Shown: piece after piece, positions 1-5,661 of the stretch | Position numbering within the stretch: position 1 is the stretch's first letter | How the letters are laid out: every line of letters starts with the position of its first letter | From: Bacteroidota bacterium | Lineage (GTDB): Bacteria; Bacteroidota; Bacteroidia; Chitinophagales; LD1 | DNA length: 10,206 nt | NCBI GenBank assembly: GCA_018267355.1 | Contig: JAFDYP010000116.1 | Location: 1 to 10,206, forward strand | Direction of reading: 5' to 3' | Notes under the pieces: generated by a model | What the model saw: only the letters and a program-made list of their open reading frames with translations | Database searches by the model: none | Told to the model about the DNA's origin: nothing | Program-made: the position numbers and the translations under genes

Positions 1-79
1 CGGGCACCGCTTGACACGTAACTGTCCCCGCCGCTAGCAGGAGCAGGAGTACAAGGTAACGGACAGAATGGGTGAGCAT
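1..79 (-). CDS. Exported protein, N-terminal fragment running off the left edge
   Basis: An ATG at 77-79 (minus strand) opens a frame that stays open to the window edge. Its 26 visible codons form a textbook signal peptide: a start MLTHSVRY with one Arg, a hydrophobic core LVLLLLLAAG, then TVTCQAVP. Cleavage after QA by signal peptidase I is plausible. The Cys could instead be a lipoprotein Cys, but TVTC is a poor lipobox. The mature protein is outside the window, so its function cannot be said. Upstream on the minus strand, TACCTTAG (86-93) resembles the Bacteroidota -7 element TAnnTTTG with one mismatch, which would give a very short leader. No Shine-Dalgarno is visible. Confidence 0.6.
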   Translation of the reverse strand, partial: MLTHSVRYLVLLLLLAAGTVTCQAVP

Positions 80-137
80 ATAGCTCTAAGGTACACATAA
101 GTCGCGAATGGACAGCAGGCCGAACCACCTTTGGCCG

Positions 138-265
138 GCAAGTTTTTCGACTATAGAGGGAATGCTGCCAGTACCTCGGAGGGTTGAGATGAGAGCCTCG
201 GAGAGCAAGTTTTTCGACTAGTGGGCGTAATGGAAATATCCGATATTAGAGCAAGTTTTTCGATT
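138..265 (+). repeat. Three direct copies of a 15-16 bp motif
   Basis: GCAAGTTTTTCGACTA occurs at 138-153 and 205-220, and GCAAGTTTTTCGATT at 251-265, spaced 67 and 46 bp apart. In one plus-strand frame each reads (S/G)KFFD. Copies 2 and 3 are followed at once by a stop (TAG and TGA), and the Asp codon differs synonymously (GAC versus GAT). The short CCTCGGAG is also repeated (174-181 and 196-203). The rest of 80-318 contains no gene I can support. The last 55 bp before the gene at 319 are very AT-rich and probably hold its promoter. Confidence 0.6.
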
Positions 266-318
266 GATATAAAAATTTAATTATTTGATTGTCAATATTT
301 TATAAATAAACAAAGCAT

Positions 319-864
319 ATGACCATAGATGATGATGACAGAGAATACGATGATCTCGATAGGGAGGATGAAGAGGGCGAAGAGTGGAAGCTAAGGCCGC
401 TACGGGAGGCGGCGACAGCCCTGAAGAAGCGCTCGCGCCAGATACTTCAGACGGTGACCGCTATCGTGGAGACGTTGCCCAAAGAAGATGACCAGGATGA
501 TCAGAACCACACCTCCTACCACCGAGGCTGGATGATGGAGAACGCGATGATGATCGGGGCCAAACTGGCTGGTGCCGGGAGTGGCGACTATATGATCCTG
601 CGTGAAAATGCCGTACAGATCAAACTGGCCGCCCGGGACCTGCTGATCCAGACATCCGGCCTGGAAATGTTTGACTATCCGCACACAGAGTATCTACATA
701 CGCTGCGCTCGGAGATAGAAGAGTTTCGCCGGGACTTTGTGAAATGGGTGCGTGCTTTCCCGGCGGAGGATGATATCTATCCGGATGGATGGGCGCTCTT
801 CTATACTGAGAAGGATTTGGCAAAGTGGAATAGCATGAATCCGGATGAACCCAAAGAGGAGTGA
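319..864 (+). CDS. Acidic hypothetical protein, 181 aa
   Basis: I do not recognise this family. The protein has a strongly acidic start (residues 2-23 are mostly D and E), a basic patch at about 35-41 (ALKKRSRQ), an acidic linker (about 55-62), and a mostly helical-looking remainder. It also ends acidic (NPDEPKEE). There is no signal peptide or membrane segment, so it is probably cytoplasmic. Two helices look alike: MENAMMIGAKLAGA (about 73-86) and RENAVQIKLAARDL (about 95-108) share ENAxxI followed by an Ala-rich stretch, a possible internal repeat. The start at 319 follows an AT-rich tract and has no Shine-Dalgarno. It converges on the next gene with only 2 bp between stop codons. Coding status is well supported by length and by the lack of a competing frame; function is unknown. 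Confidence 0.75.
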   Translation: MTIDDDDREYDDLDREDEEGEEWKLRPLREAATALKKRSRQILQTVTAIVETLPKEDDQDDQNHTSYHRGWMMENAMMIGAKLAGAGSGDYMILRENAVQIKLAARDLLIQTSGLEMFDYPHTEYLHTLRSEIEEFRRDFVKWVRAFPAEDDIYPDGWALFYTEKDLAKWNSMNPDEPKEE

Positions 865-866
865 AT

Positions 867-1226
867 CTACTTCATGCACCACTTCTTCTTGCTCAGCTTA
901 TACTTTTTCTTGTCAGCAGTGGTGACCTTGATACAGGTGATGTGAAAAGGCACGCCGATCATCCGCACGTTTGGTGGTATGGCACCTACATCGCCATCTA
1001 TAGATAGGTGCAGGCCATCCTGGCGCAGCTCTGCCGGCAGGTCTGTGGCTACGTAGCGCTGGTTGGGTTCACTATCGGGCACGATCACCGTTTGTGTCTC
1101 GTTGAGCACTTTCACAGTAGCCTTGATCCCCTTGAGGGATTTTACCTTTTCAAACTTTGCCTGGGCAGATGCGCCGAGTACTGCTGATAGCATCAGCAGG
1201 GTCGTAAAGAGCCTTATCTTTTTCAT
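867..1226 (-). CDS. Small secreted protein, 119 aa, paralogue of the gene at 1505-1858
   Basis: I chose the ATG at 1226 because it begins a clean signal peptide (MKKIRLFTTLLMLSAVLGASAQA, cleaved after residue 23). The frame stays open upstream to 1295, but that extension would bury the signal peptide. The mature part is about 96 residues, with IKATV, a central VPDS, LPAELRQDGL, DGDVG and a Lys-rich end (KKKYKLSKKKWCMK). The order IKAT(V/I)-PxDS-LPxE-GL-DGD(V/L)G-KY(K/R)L is shared with the gene at 1505-1858, so the two are paralogues. Small beta-rich periplasmic proteins with an LPxExxxxGLxVxFxG stretch often look OB-fold-like; that is only a weak inference here. Function is unknown. An exact -7 element lies just upstream at 1242-1249. 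Confidence 0.8.
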   Translation of the reverse strand: MKKIRLFTTLLMLSAVLGASAQAKFEKVKSLKGIKATVKVLNETQTVIVPDSEPNQRYVATDLPAELRQDGLHLSIDGDVGAIPPNVRMIGVPFHITCIKVTTADKKKYKLSKKKWCMK

Positions 1227-1241
1227 ATACACGTCTTTATC

Positions 1242-1249
1242 CAAATGTA
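1242..1249 (-). promoter_or_regulatory. Bacteroidota-type -7 element
   Basis: On the minus strand this reads TACATTTG, an exact match to TAnnTTTG. It would place transcription start about 10 nt before the ATG at 1226. A matching -33 TTTG at the usual 19-21 nt distance is not evident, so the call is tentative. Confidence 0.35.
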
Positions 1250-1281
1250 ATGCCATTTTCTGTCTAAAATACATTTTGAAC

Positions 1282-1306
1282 CACATAGAACACATAGATC
1301 ACATAG
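1282..1306 (+). repeat. CACATAG minisatellite, 9-bp period
   Basis: CACATAG occurs three times at an exact 9-bp period (1282, 1291, 1300) with two-base spacers AA and AT. It lies between the two secreted paralogues. The stretch 1227-1504 around it holds no gene beyond this repeat, the -7 element and the terminator. Confidence 0.7.
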
Positions 1307-1384
1307 CAATACAAGTATTAACTCAGGTCGAGGCATTAAATACGACCTATCTAACCTCCTATAACCAGGACTAATACAAACTAC

Positions 1385-1426
1385 AGAAAACAAAACCGGC
1401 GGCAAAGCTGGTGCTCTGCTGCCGGT
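1385..1426 (-). terminator. Rho-independent terminator for the gene at 1505-1858
   Basis: On the minus strand a stem ACCGGCAGCA / TGCCGCCGGT (10 positions, one C-A mismatch) with a 12-nt loop is followed by a T-rich tail, TTTGTTTTC. It sits 79 bp beyond the stop codon of the upstream minus-strand gene. On the plus strand the stem has a G-U wobble but no T tract follows. Confidence 0.6.
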
Positions 1427-1504
1427 AGTTAGTTATGCCATTTGGCTGAGGGGCATCTGGAGTGATTCCATCAGCCGACTGGCATTATCGGGGGTTGTGA
1501 TGGG

Positions 1505-1858
1505 TCAGTTGAGGTCGTATGATTTATGGACCAGTCTATATTTTTCTTTCAGTTCATATGCTACCCATATCTTGTGAATGTTCAGCGCTGTGCCGGTGCC
1601 ATCTGCCGTACCCAGATCACCGTCAAAGGTCACCTCCAGGCCATTCTTCTTGTATTCATCAGGCAGGTAGGCCGGGATAAATTTTGAACTCTTGCTATCT
1701 GCGGGTATGAGGATATAGTCTCCATCAGCTTTGCGGATGGTAGCTTTGATCTTGTAGACTGGCTTGGCGAATTCGAACTTGTTATCATTCTCTGGTGTGG
1801 CGGCGCGGCCTGAAATGAGCGCAAAAGCCAGAGCGGAAATGGTGAGCAGGTATTTCAT
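1505..1858 (-). CDS. Small secreted protein, 117 aa, paralogue of the gene at 867-1226
   Basis: The ATG at 1858 is the preferred start because it begins a signal peptide, MKYLLTISALAFALISGRA, with cleavage near residue 19-20. The open frame extends to 1936, but that leader lacks signal character. The mature protein carries IKATIRKADG, IPADS, LPDEYKKNGLEV, DGDLG and an ending EKYRLVHKSYDLN, matching its neighbour element by element at a similar length (117 versus 119 aa). Both genes point the same way, but a minisatellite and a terminator separate them, so they are probably transcribed separately. The downstream hairpin at 1385-1426 supports independent termination. The family is not one I can name; the protein is probably periplasmic or secreted. 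Confidence 0.8.
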   Translation of the reverse strand: MKYLLTISALAFALISGRAATPENDNKFEFAKPVYKIKATIRKADGDYILIPADSKSSKFIPAYLPDEYKKNGLEVTFDGDLGTADGTGTALNIHKIWVAYELKEKYRLVHKSYDLN

Positions 1859-1920
1859 TACTTCACAATGTATGTATGGTATACGTTTTTGATAGGGGAT
1901 TGTTTCAATGCCGGCCCCAT

Positions 1921-2096
1921 CCAAACCTTCCCCCAAGGGGAAGGCTTTAATACAATGTCTGAATCAGAATTTCCAGAATTGTAGCATTTTCAGAATGATG
2001 CAAACAGCCAACCCTCCAAACCTCTCCCGACAGCATCGGGATCTACGACCTGAAGGGGGGCTTTAATACAAAAAAGCACCTTCATCCAACCCTCCA
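1921..2096. repeat. Mosaic of intergenic repeat units with hairpins
   Basis: The 301-bp gap between the divergent genes starting at 1858 and 2160 is mostly repeat. Unit 1 (1921-1955) runs from CCAAACCT to GGCTTTAATACAA and contains a perfect 8-bp hairpin, CCTTCCCC/GGGGAAGG (1926-1933 and 1937-1944). Unit 2 (2016-2071) has the same two ends (CCAAACCT at 2016, GGCTTTAATACAA at 2059-2071). Its middle instead holds a different hairpin, TCCCGA/TCGGGA (2025-2030 and 2036-2041), plus extra sequence. CCAACCCTCCA also occurs twice (2008-2018 and 2086-2096), hinting at a third, partial unit. No protein or RNA gene is visible here. Confidence 0.6.
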
Positions 2097-2119
2097 TTCT
2101 ATTGGCGGCTTCATGGCTA

Positions 2120-2150
2120 TTTGCCACTCGTTTGCCTTTGGTTATATTCG
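2120..2150 (+). promoter_or_regulatory. Candidate promoter of glyQS
   Basis: TTTG (2120-2123), a 19-nt spacer and TATATTCG (2143-2150) match the Bacteroidota pattern TTTG-N19-TAnnTTTG with one mismatch in the -7 element. The implied transcription start is within a few bases of the ATG at 2160, so the transcript would be nearly leaderless. Confidence 0.4.
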
Positions 2151-2159
2151 CCGTCAATT

Positions 2160-3701
2160 ATGAGTAAGGATAATAGCGCAAACATTTTGCAAGAGATCAT
2201 CAGCCATGCGAAGGAGTATGGTTTTGTATTCCCGTCATCTGAGATCTATGATGGCCTGGGGGCGGTGTATGACTATGGCCAGTATGGCGTGGAGCTGAAG
2301 AAGAATATACAGGACTACTGGTGGCGGAGCATGGTGCAGCTGCATGAGAATATCGTGGGGCTGGATGCGGCGATCTTTATGCACCCGAAGACGTGGAAGG
2401 CATCTGGTCACGTGGATGCATTTAACGATCCGCTGGTGGATAATAAGGACTCTAAGAAGCGCTACCGTGCGGATGTGCTGATAGAGGAGGCCATCGTAAA
2501 GATGGAGGACAAGATCACCAAGGAAGTAGACAAGGCTGCGAAGAAGTTTGGTGAGACGTTTGACAAGGCGATGTTTCTCCAGACGAATCCGAATGTGCTG
2601 CGCAATAAGGAAAAGATAACGGCTACGGAGGCCCGCTTTAAAGCGGCGCTGGAGGCGAATGATATGGCCGAATTGCGCCAGATCATCATAGACCTGGAGA
2701 TCGTGTGCCCGATCAGCGGCACTCGCAACTGGACTGATGTGCGGCAGTTTAACCTGATGTTCTCCACGCAGGTAGGTGCGGTGGCTGATGAGTCTGAGAC
2801 TATCTACCTTCGCCCGGAGACGGCGCAGGGTATCTTTGTGAACTTCCTCAACGTACTGAACACATCGCGCCAGCGTATCCCGTTTGGTATCGCGCAGGTG
2901 GGCAAGGCCTTCCGTAATGAGGTAGTGGCGCGCCAGTTCATCTTCCGCACGCGGGAGTTTGAGCAGATGGAGATGCAGTTCTTCGTGCGCCCCGGCACAG
3001 AGATGGAGTGGTACAACAAGTGGAAGGAGACGCGTATGGCATGGCACAAATCGCTCGGATTTGAAGAGAGCGGCCTGAAGTTTAAAGATCACGTGAAGGT
3101 GGCGCACTATGCGAATGCAGCGGTGGACATCGAGTTCAACTTTCCGTTTGGCTATAAGGAGATAGAAGGTATCCACTCTCGCACGGATTTTGACCTGACG
3201 CAACATCAGAACCTGAGCGGCAAGAAGCTCCAGTACTTTGACCCGGAGCTGAACGAGAGCTATGTGCCATATGTGATAGAGACATCTATCGGCCTGAACC
3301 GTACGATACTCGCTGTACTGAGCAATAGCTATCAAAATGAAAAGCTGGAAGACGGTACAGAGCGCGTAGTGCTGAAGTTCCCGCCGTTCCTCGCGCCGAT
3401 CAAGGCTGCGATACTGCCACTGGTCAAGAAAGATGGGCTGCCGGAGAAAGCACGTGAGATCATGGACGAGCTGAAGTATGATCATCTCTGCTTCTACGAT
3501 GAGAAGGACTCTATAGGCAAGCGCTACCGCCGCCAGGATGCGATCGGTACGCCGTTCTGCATCACGGTAGACCACGATACACTGACCGATAATAAGGTGA
3601 CGATCCGCGACCGCGACACGATGACTCAGGAACGTGTAGCTATCTCTGAGCTGCGCCGCATTGTAGGTGAGAAGGTGGACTGGAGGAAGGCTGGGAGGTA
3701 G
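2160..3701 (+). CDS. glyQS: Glycine--tRNA ligase, single-chain class II type, 513 aa
   Basis: Attaches glycine to tRNA-Gly using ATP in the cytoplasm; this is the homodimeric bacterial/eukaryotic-type enzyme, not the two-subunit alpha-beta form. The start MSKDNSANILQEI at 2160 fits the family; the frame extends to 2121, but those residues are not family-like. Visible elements are the N-terminal core KEYGFVFPSSEIYDGLG (about 18-34), RPETAQG (218-224), class II motif 2 FRNE (251-254) leading into FIFRTREFEQMEMQFF, motif 3 SIGLNR (376-381), and the anticodon-binding domain from about LAPIKAAILPL (411-421) to IRDRDTMTQERVAI near the end. Length is normal for the single-chain form. It appears complete and functional. 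Its last 23 codons and downstream hairpin recur immediately after it. Confidence 0.97.
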   Translation: MSKDNSANILQEIISHAKEYGFVFPSSEIYDGLGAVYDYGQYGVELKKNIQDYWWRSMVQLHENIVGLDAAIFMHPKTWKASGHVDAFNDPLVDNKDSKKRYRADVLIEEAIVKMEDKITKEVDKAAKKFGETFDKAMFLQTNPNVLRNKEKITATEARFKAALEANDMAELRQIIIDLEIVCPISGTRNWTDVRQFNLMFSTQVGAVADESETIYLRPETAQGIFVNFLNVLNTSRQRIPFGIAQVGKAFRNEVVARQFIFRTREFEQMEMQFFVRPGTEMEWYNKWKETRMAWHKSLGFEESGLKFKDHVKVAHYANAAVDIEFNFPFGYKEIEGIHSRTDFDLTQHQNLSGKKLQYFDPELNESYVPYVIETSIGLNRTILAVLSNSYQNEKLEDGTERVVLKFPPFLAPIKAAILPLVKKDGLPEKAREIMDELKYDHLCFYDEKDSIGKRYRRQDAIGTPFCITVDHDTLTDNKVTIRDRDTMTQERVAISELRRIVGEKVDWRKAGR

Positions 3702-3709
3702 TGTGCATG

Positions 3710-3731
3710 GTTCAAGCGTGGACGCTTGAAC
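3710..3731 (+). repeat. Hairpin after glyQS (REP-like or transcript-end stem)
   Basis: GTTCAAGCG and CGCTTGAAC form a perfect 9-bp stem with loop TGGA, 9 bp after the stop codon. No T tract follows (ACTAGCGGGGG), so it is not a classical intrinsic terminator. It may stabilise the mRNA end or belong to a dispersed palindromic family. Confidence 0.6.
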
Positions 3732-3740
3732 TAGCGGGGG

Positions 3741-3809
3741 CGCGTAGACATTTCTGAACTGCGTCGCATCGTGGGTGAGAAGGTGGATTGGAGGAAAGCT
3801 GGGAGGTAG
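3741..3809 (+). pseudogene. Remnant of a second glyQS 3' end (23 codons incl. stop)
   Basis: The frame beginning CGC GTA GAC ATT encodes RVDISELRRIVGEKVDWRKAGR followed by TAG; the functional gene ends identically except for Ala where this copy has Asp. Only the very end of the anticodon-binding domain is present and there is no start codon, so it is not expressed as a synthetase. The upstream boundary is abrupt: the codon before CGC is GGG and belongs to the preceding G-run, not to glyQS. Conservation of the amino acids despite eight silent differences shows that this copy was once part of an intact gene, presumably in another strain or species. Its own hairpin follows at 3817-3840. Confidence 0.85.
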
Positions 3810-3816
3810 TATGCGT

Positions 3817-3840
3817 GGTTCAAGCGTCCTCGCTTGAACC
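3817..3840 (+). repeat. Second copy of the post-glyQS hairpin
   Basis: GGTTCAAGCG and CGCTTGAACC form a perfect 10-bp stem with loop TCCT. It is at the same distance from the remnant's stop as the first hairpin is from the real stop. The stem core is identical to the first copy while the loop is nearly all changed. No T tract follows. Confidence 0.65.
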
Positions 3841-3880
3841 GGCGGGGCACTTTGTGGTAAGAAAGTAAAGCAAGCACACA

Positions 3881-3888
3881 TATCTTTG
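3881..3888 (+). promoter_or_regulatory. -7 element of the WG-repeat gene
   Basis: TATCTTTG matches TAnnTTTG exactly, about 52 nt before the ATG at 3940. The nearest upstream TTTG (3851-3854) is 26 nt away, longer than the usual 19-21. Nearby symmetry: GCACACA (3874-3880) pairs with TGTGTGC (3911-3917), and ACACGTGT (3906-3913) is a palindrome, a possible regulator site. Confidence 0.4.
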
Positions 3889-3939
3889 GCCATTACATTG
3901 ATATAACACGTGTGTGCGTTATAGTTTAAATCCCTATTT

Positions 3940-5493
3940 ATGAAAAAGTGCCTGCTGATCTTGTTTTTACTTCCCCTTTTTACTTACAGTCAAATACGAT
4001 CGCAAAGTGGCCTCTTTCCTATAGAAGAGTTTGGCAAAATGGGCTATATCAACTCCCGAGGCGAAATTGTGATCAAGTGCCAGTTTGATGGTGCTGAAAA
4101 CTTTTCGGAGGGTTTAGCTGCTGTAGCTGTAGATACACTTTGGGGTTTTATAGATAGCACTGGCAGGTTTGCCATCGCGCCTCAATATGATTCGCGAGGT
4201 ACATTTTCGGGCGGCCTATGTAACACTGTGTGGCAGAAGGATGGAAGGACAGTAAGTGGATTTATCAAAAAGGATGGTTCTGTTGCATTTGTTTCCAGGT
4301 ACGAGGATATAAGCCCCTTCTCGCACGGCGTCGCAACGGTCACGATCAAGAATAAGGTATGGCTGGTAGACACATCAGGCAAGAAATTTTTTAATACTCA
4401 TCTGGAATATGGTGGGCAGGTAAGTGAAGAAGGTATCGTGCATGTCTGGGGTACGAAAGGCAAGAAAGATATCACACGCTACTATGACAACCATGGGAAA
4501 CTACTGTTAGAAATACCTGAAATGGGCCATGATGATTTTGTAAACGGACTCGCCCATGTCAGGATCCATGATACATCCTGCTACATCAATATGGCAGGGC
4601 AGACGGTCATAATACCGGAGCGCCAAGACCTGACGTATTGGAATTTTTCGGAGGGGCTGGCGCAGGCTGTGGAAGCAGCAACCTCTAACAGGTGGTATAT
4701 AGATACCACGGGCAAGATCGCGCTTACTGTTCCCTACAGTGAGATCGGTGATTTTCACGAGGGCCTGGCTTTTGTCAGGAGTCATGGCAAGTGGGGATTT
4801 ATCGATAAAGCTGGCCGGGAAGTCATATCACCGAAATTCACCAGACCGGTATCATTGGGCTTCAATAATGGGCTGTGCCGGGTCAAAGAAGACCATCGGT
4901 GGGGATATATAGATCATACAGGCGTATTTGTGTGGAAGGAGCAGTTTGGTATAGAATACACTAAACTAAACCTGGCTCAATGGACACTGGATACGCTGAG
5001 TATAAACGAGCCTAACCTATCACATTATTATGGCGGATACGACAACTATCCGCGACCTATTAACTTTAAGGCACCAGATAGCCTGAAGATCTTTGTAGAT
5101 ACTACTGACGTAACTAGGTCAGCCTACAATCATATAGCATACAAGCTGTATATCAGTAATGGAAGTAGGGATACTGTGTCGATCAATGCACAAGCGGGCT
5201 ATTATAAAATAGTAGAGCAAGCTATAAATAGCAAAGGCGATTGGCAAGATATTGAGACCTTTTACAATAGCTTTTGTGGAAACGATTACTATCAAGCTTC
5301 ACTACCGCCGGAGCACTATCAGATCATAGCAGCACCGATATACAAAGGACAGCTACATACTCAGCTAAGATTTAGGTTTGAACTCGGGGAAAAAACTATA
5401 TTTTCTAACGAATACCGCGGCAATATCAATCCGGGCCAGTTTCTCGCCCCCAAGGATAAACACGAGACAGGTATAATCGTGACGTCCTATTAG
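3940..5493 (+). CDS. Secreted WG-repeat protein, 517 aa
   Basis: A signal peptide (MKKCLLILFLLPLFTYS, cleaved near residue 17) is followed by about nine WG-type repeats between residues 33 and 336. Typical units are LWGFIDSTGRFAIAPQY (68-83), KWGFIDKAGREVISPKF (284-300) and RWGYIDHTGVFVWKEQF (320-336), often joined by an F(S/H/N)EGLA turn. Several units have lost the WG pair (KMGYINSRG, SGFIKKDG, RYYDNHG, SCYINMAG). WG repeats are thought to form beta-rich structures, but no common biochemical role is established. Residues about 350-517 form an unrecognised, probably beta-rich C-terminal domain. No membrane anchor or type IX C-terminal signal is evident. The gene is visibly AT-richer than its neighbours (one sampled 60-nt line 42% GC, against 60% for one line each of glyQS and the hydrolase), consistent with import. 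Its stop lies 4 bp from the stop of the mtaB remnant. Confidence 0.93.
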   Translation: MKKCLLILFLLPLFTYSQIRSQSGLFPIEEFGKMGYINSRGEIVIKCQFDGAENFSEGLAAVAVDTLWGFIDSTGRFAIAPQYDSRGTFSGGLCNTVWQKDGRTVSGFIKKDGSVAFVSRYEDISPFSHGVATVTIKNKVWLVDTSGKKFFNTHLEYGGQVSEEGIVHVWGTKGKKDITRYYDNHGKLLLEIPEMGHDDFVNGLAHVRIHDTSCYINMAGQTVIIPERQDLTYWNFSEGLAQAVEAATSNRWYIDTTGKIALTVPYSEIGDFHEGLAFVRSHGKWGFIDKAGREVISPKFTRPVSLGFNNGLCRVKEDHRWGYIDHTGVFVWKEQFGIEYTKLNLAQWTLDTLSINEPNLSHYYGGYDNYPRPINFKAPDSLKIFVDTTDVTRSAYNHIAYKLYISNGSRDTVSINAQAGYYKIVEQAINSKGDWQDIETFYNSFCGNDYYQASLPPEHYQIIAAPIYKGQLHTQLRFRFELGEKTIFSNEYRGNINPGQFLAPKDKHETGIIVTSY

Positions 5494-5497
5494 TCTA

Positions 5498-5581
5498 TCA
5501 AAGCGCCGCTACCTCGCCACTCATTTCCACCTTCACGAAACCAGCGCCTGCCACATCTGTGAGGCGGACGGTCTGCATGGT
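5498..5581 (-). pseudogene. Remnant of a second mtaB 3' end (28 codons incl. stop)
   Basis: Read on the minus strand, this 84-bp segment encodes TMQTVRLTDVAGAGF, then VKVEMSGEVAAL and TGA, the C-terminal end of the TRAM domain. The intact mtaB ends with the same 27 residues except N for D, S for A and R for K. The two 84-bp stretches (5498-5581 and 6460-6543) align without a gap, 962 bp apart in the same orientation. Ten codons differ silently and three differ conservatively, so this copy diverged while coding. Homology stops abruptly after the Thr codon at 5579-5581; the next bases (TTAATATT) are unrelated to mtaB. It has no upstream coding part and is not a functional gene. Confidence 0.87.
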
Positions 5582-5590
5582 TAATATTTC

Positions 5591-5629
5591 TTTGGAACGT
5601 TTAATTCATGTAGTTCTTTTGTACCTTAG
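5591..5629 (+). promoter_or_regulatory. Candidate promoter of the alpha/beta hydrolase gene
   Basis: TTTG (5591-5594), a 19-nt spacer and TTCTTTTG (5614-5621) match TTTG-N19-TAnnTTTG with one mismatch. An alternative -7 is TACCTTAG (5622-5629), also one mismatch, with TTTA (5600-5603) as a poor -33. Either gives a leader of about 25-35 nt before the ATG at 5662. Confidence 0.4.
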
Positions 5630-5661
5630 GTATAATCATCCCTCACTAAAACCAATACATC

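Larger units (their letters stand above)
3633..3848 (+). repeat. Diverged 108-bp tandem repeat: end of glyQS plus hairpin
   Basis: The segment from the Arg codon at 3633 through the G-run ending at 3740 aligns without gaps, at an offset of exactly 108 bp, with 3741-3848. By eye roughly 83-84% of positions agree. In the coding part nine codons differ: eight are synonymous third-position changes and one changes the residue (Ala to Asp). Beyond the stop, the hairpin stem is unchanged while three of four loop bases differ. Confidence 0.9.

Noticed and set aside
138..265. CRISPR-like spacing of short repeats
   Set aside because: Only three copies of 15-16 bp, with unequal spacers (67 and 46 bp periods) and no cas genes or palindromic repeat.
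1433..1504. In-frame continuation of 23 codons after the TGA of the gene at 1505-1858, suggesting stop readthrough or a recent nonsense mutation
   Set aside because: An open stretch this short is common by chance, the paralogue ends at about the same length, and a terminator follows. No readthrough context is evident.
3710..3731. Intrinsic terminator of glyQS
   Set aside because: The stem is good, but it is followed by a G-run, not a T tract, so it is listed as a hairpin rather than a terminator.
2235..3893. A 552-codon open frame on the minus strand
   Set aside because: It lies opposite glyQS, whose class II motifs are unmistakable; its composition (runs of L, R, H) is typical of an antisense shadow.
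5498..5581. A 26-codon ATG-initiated microprotein on the minus strand
   Set aside because: The ATG is an internal Met of the copied mtaB end; there is no promoter or ribosome-binding context of its own, and the abrupt homology border shows a gene fragment.
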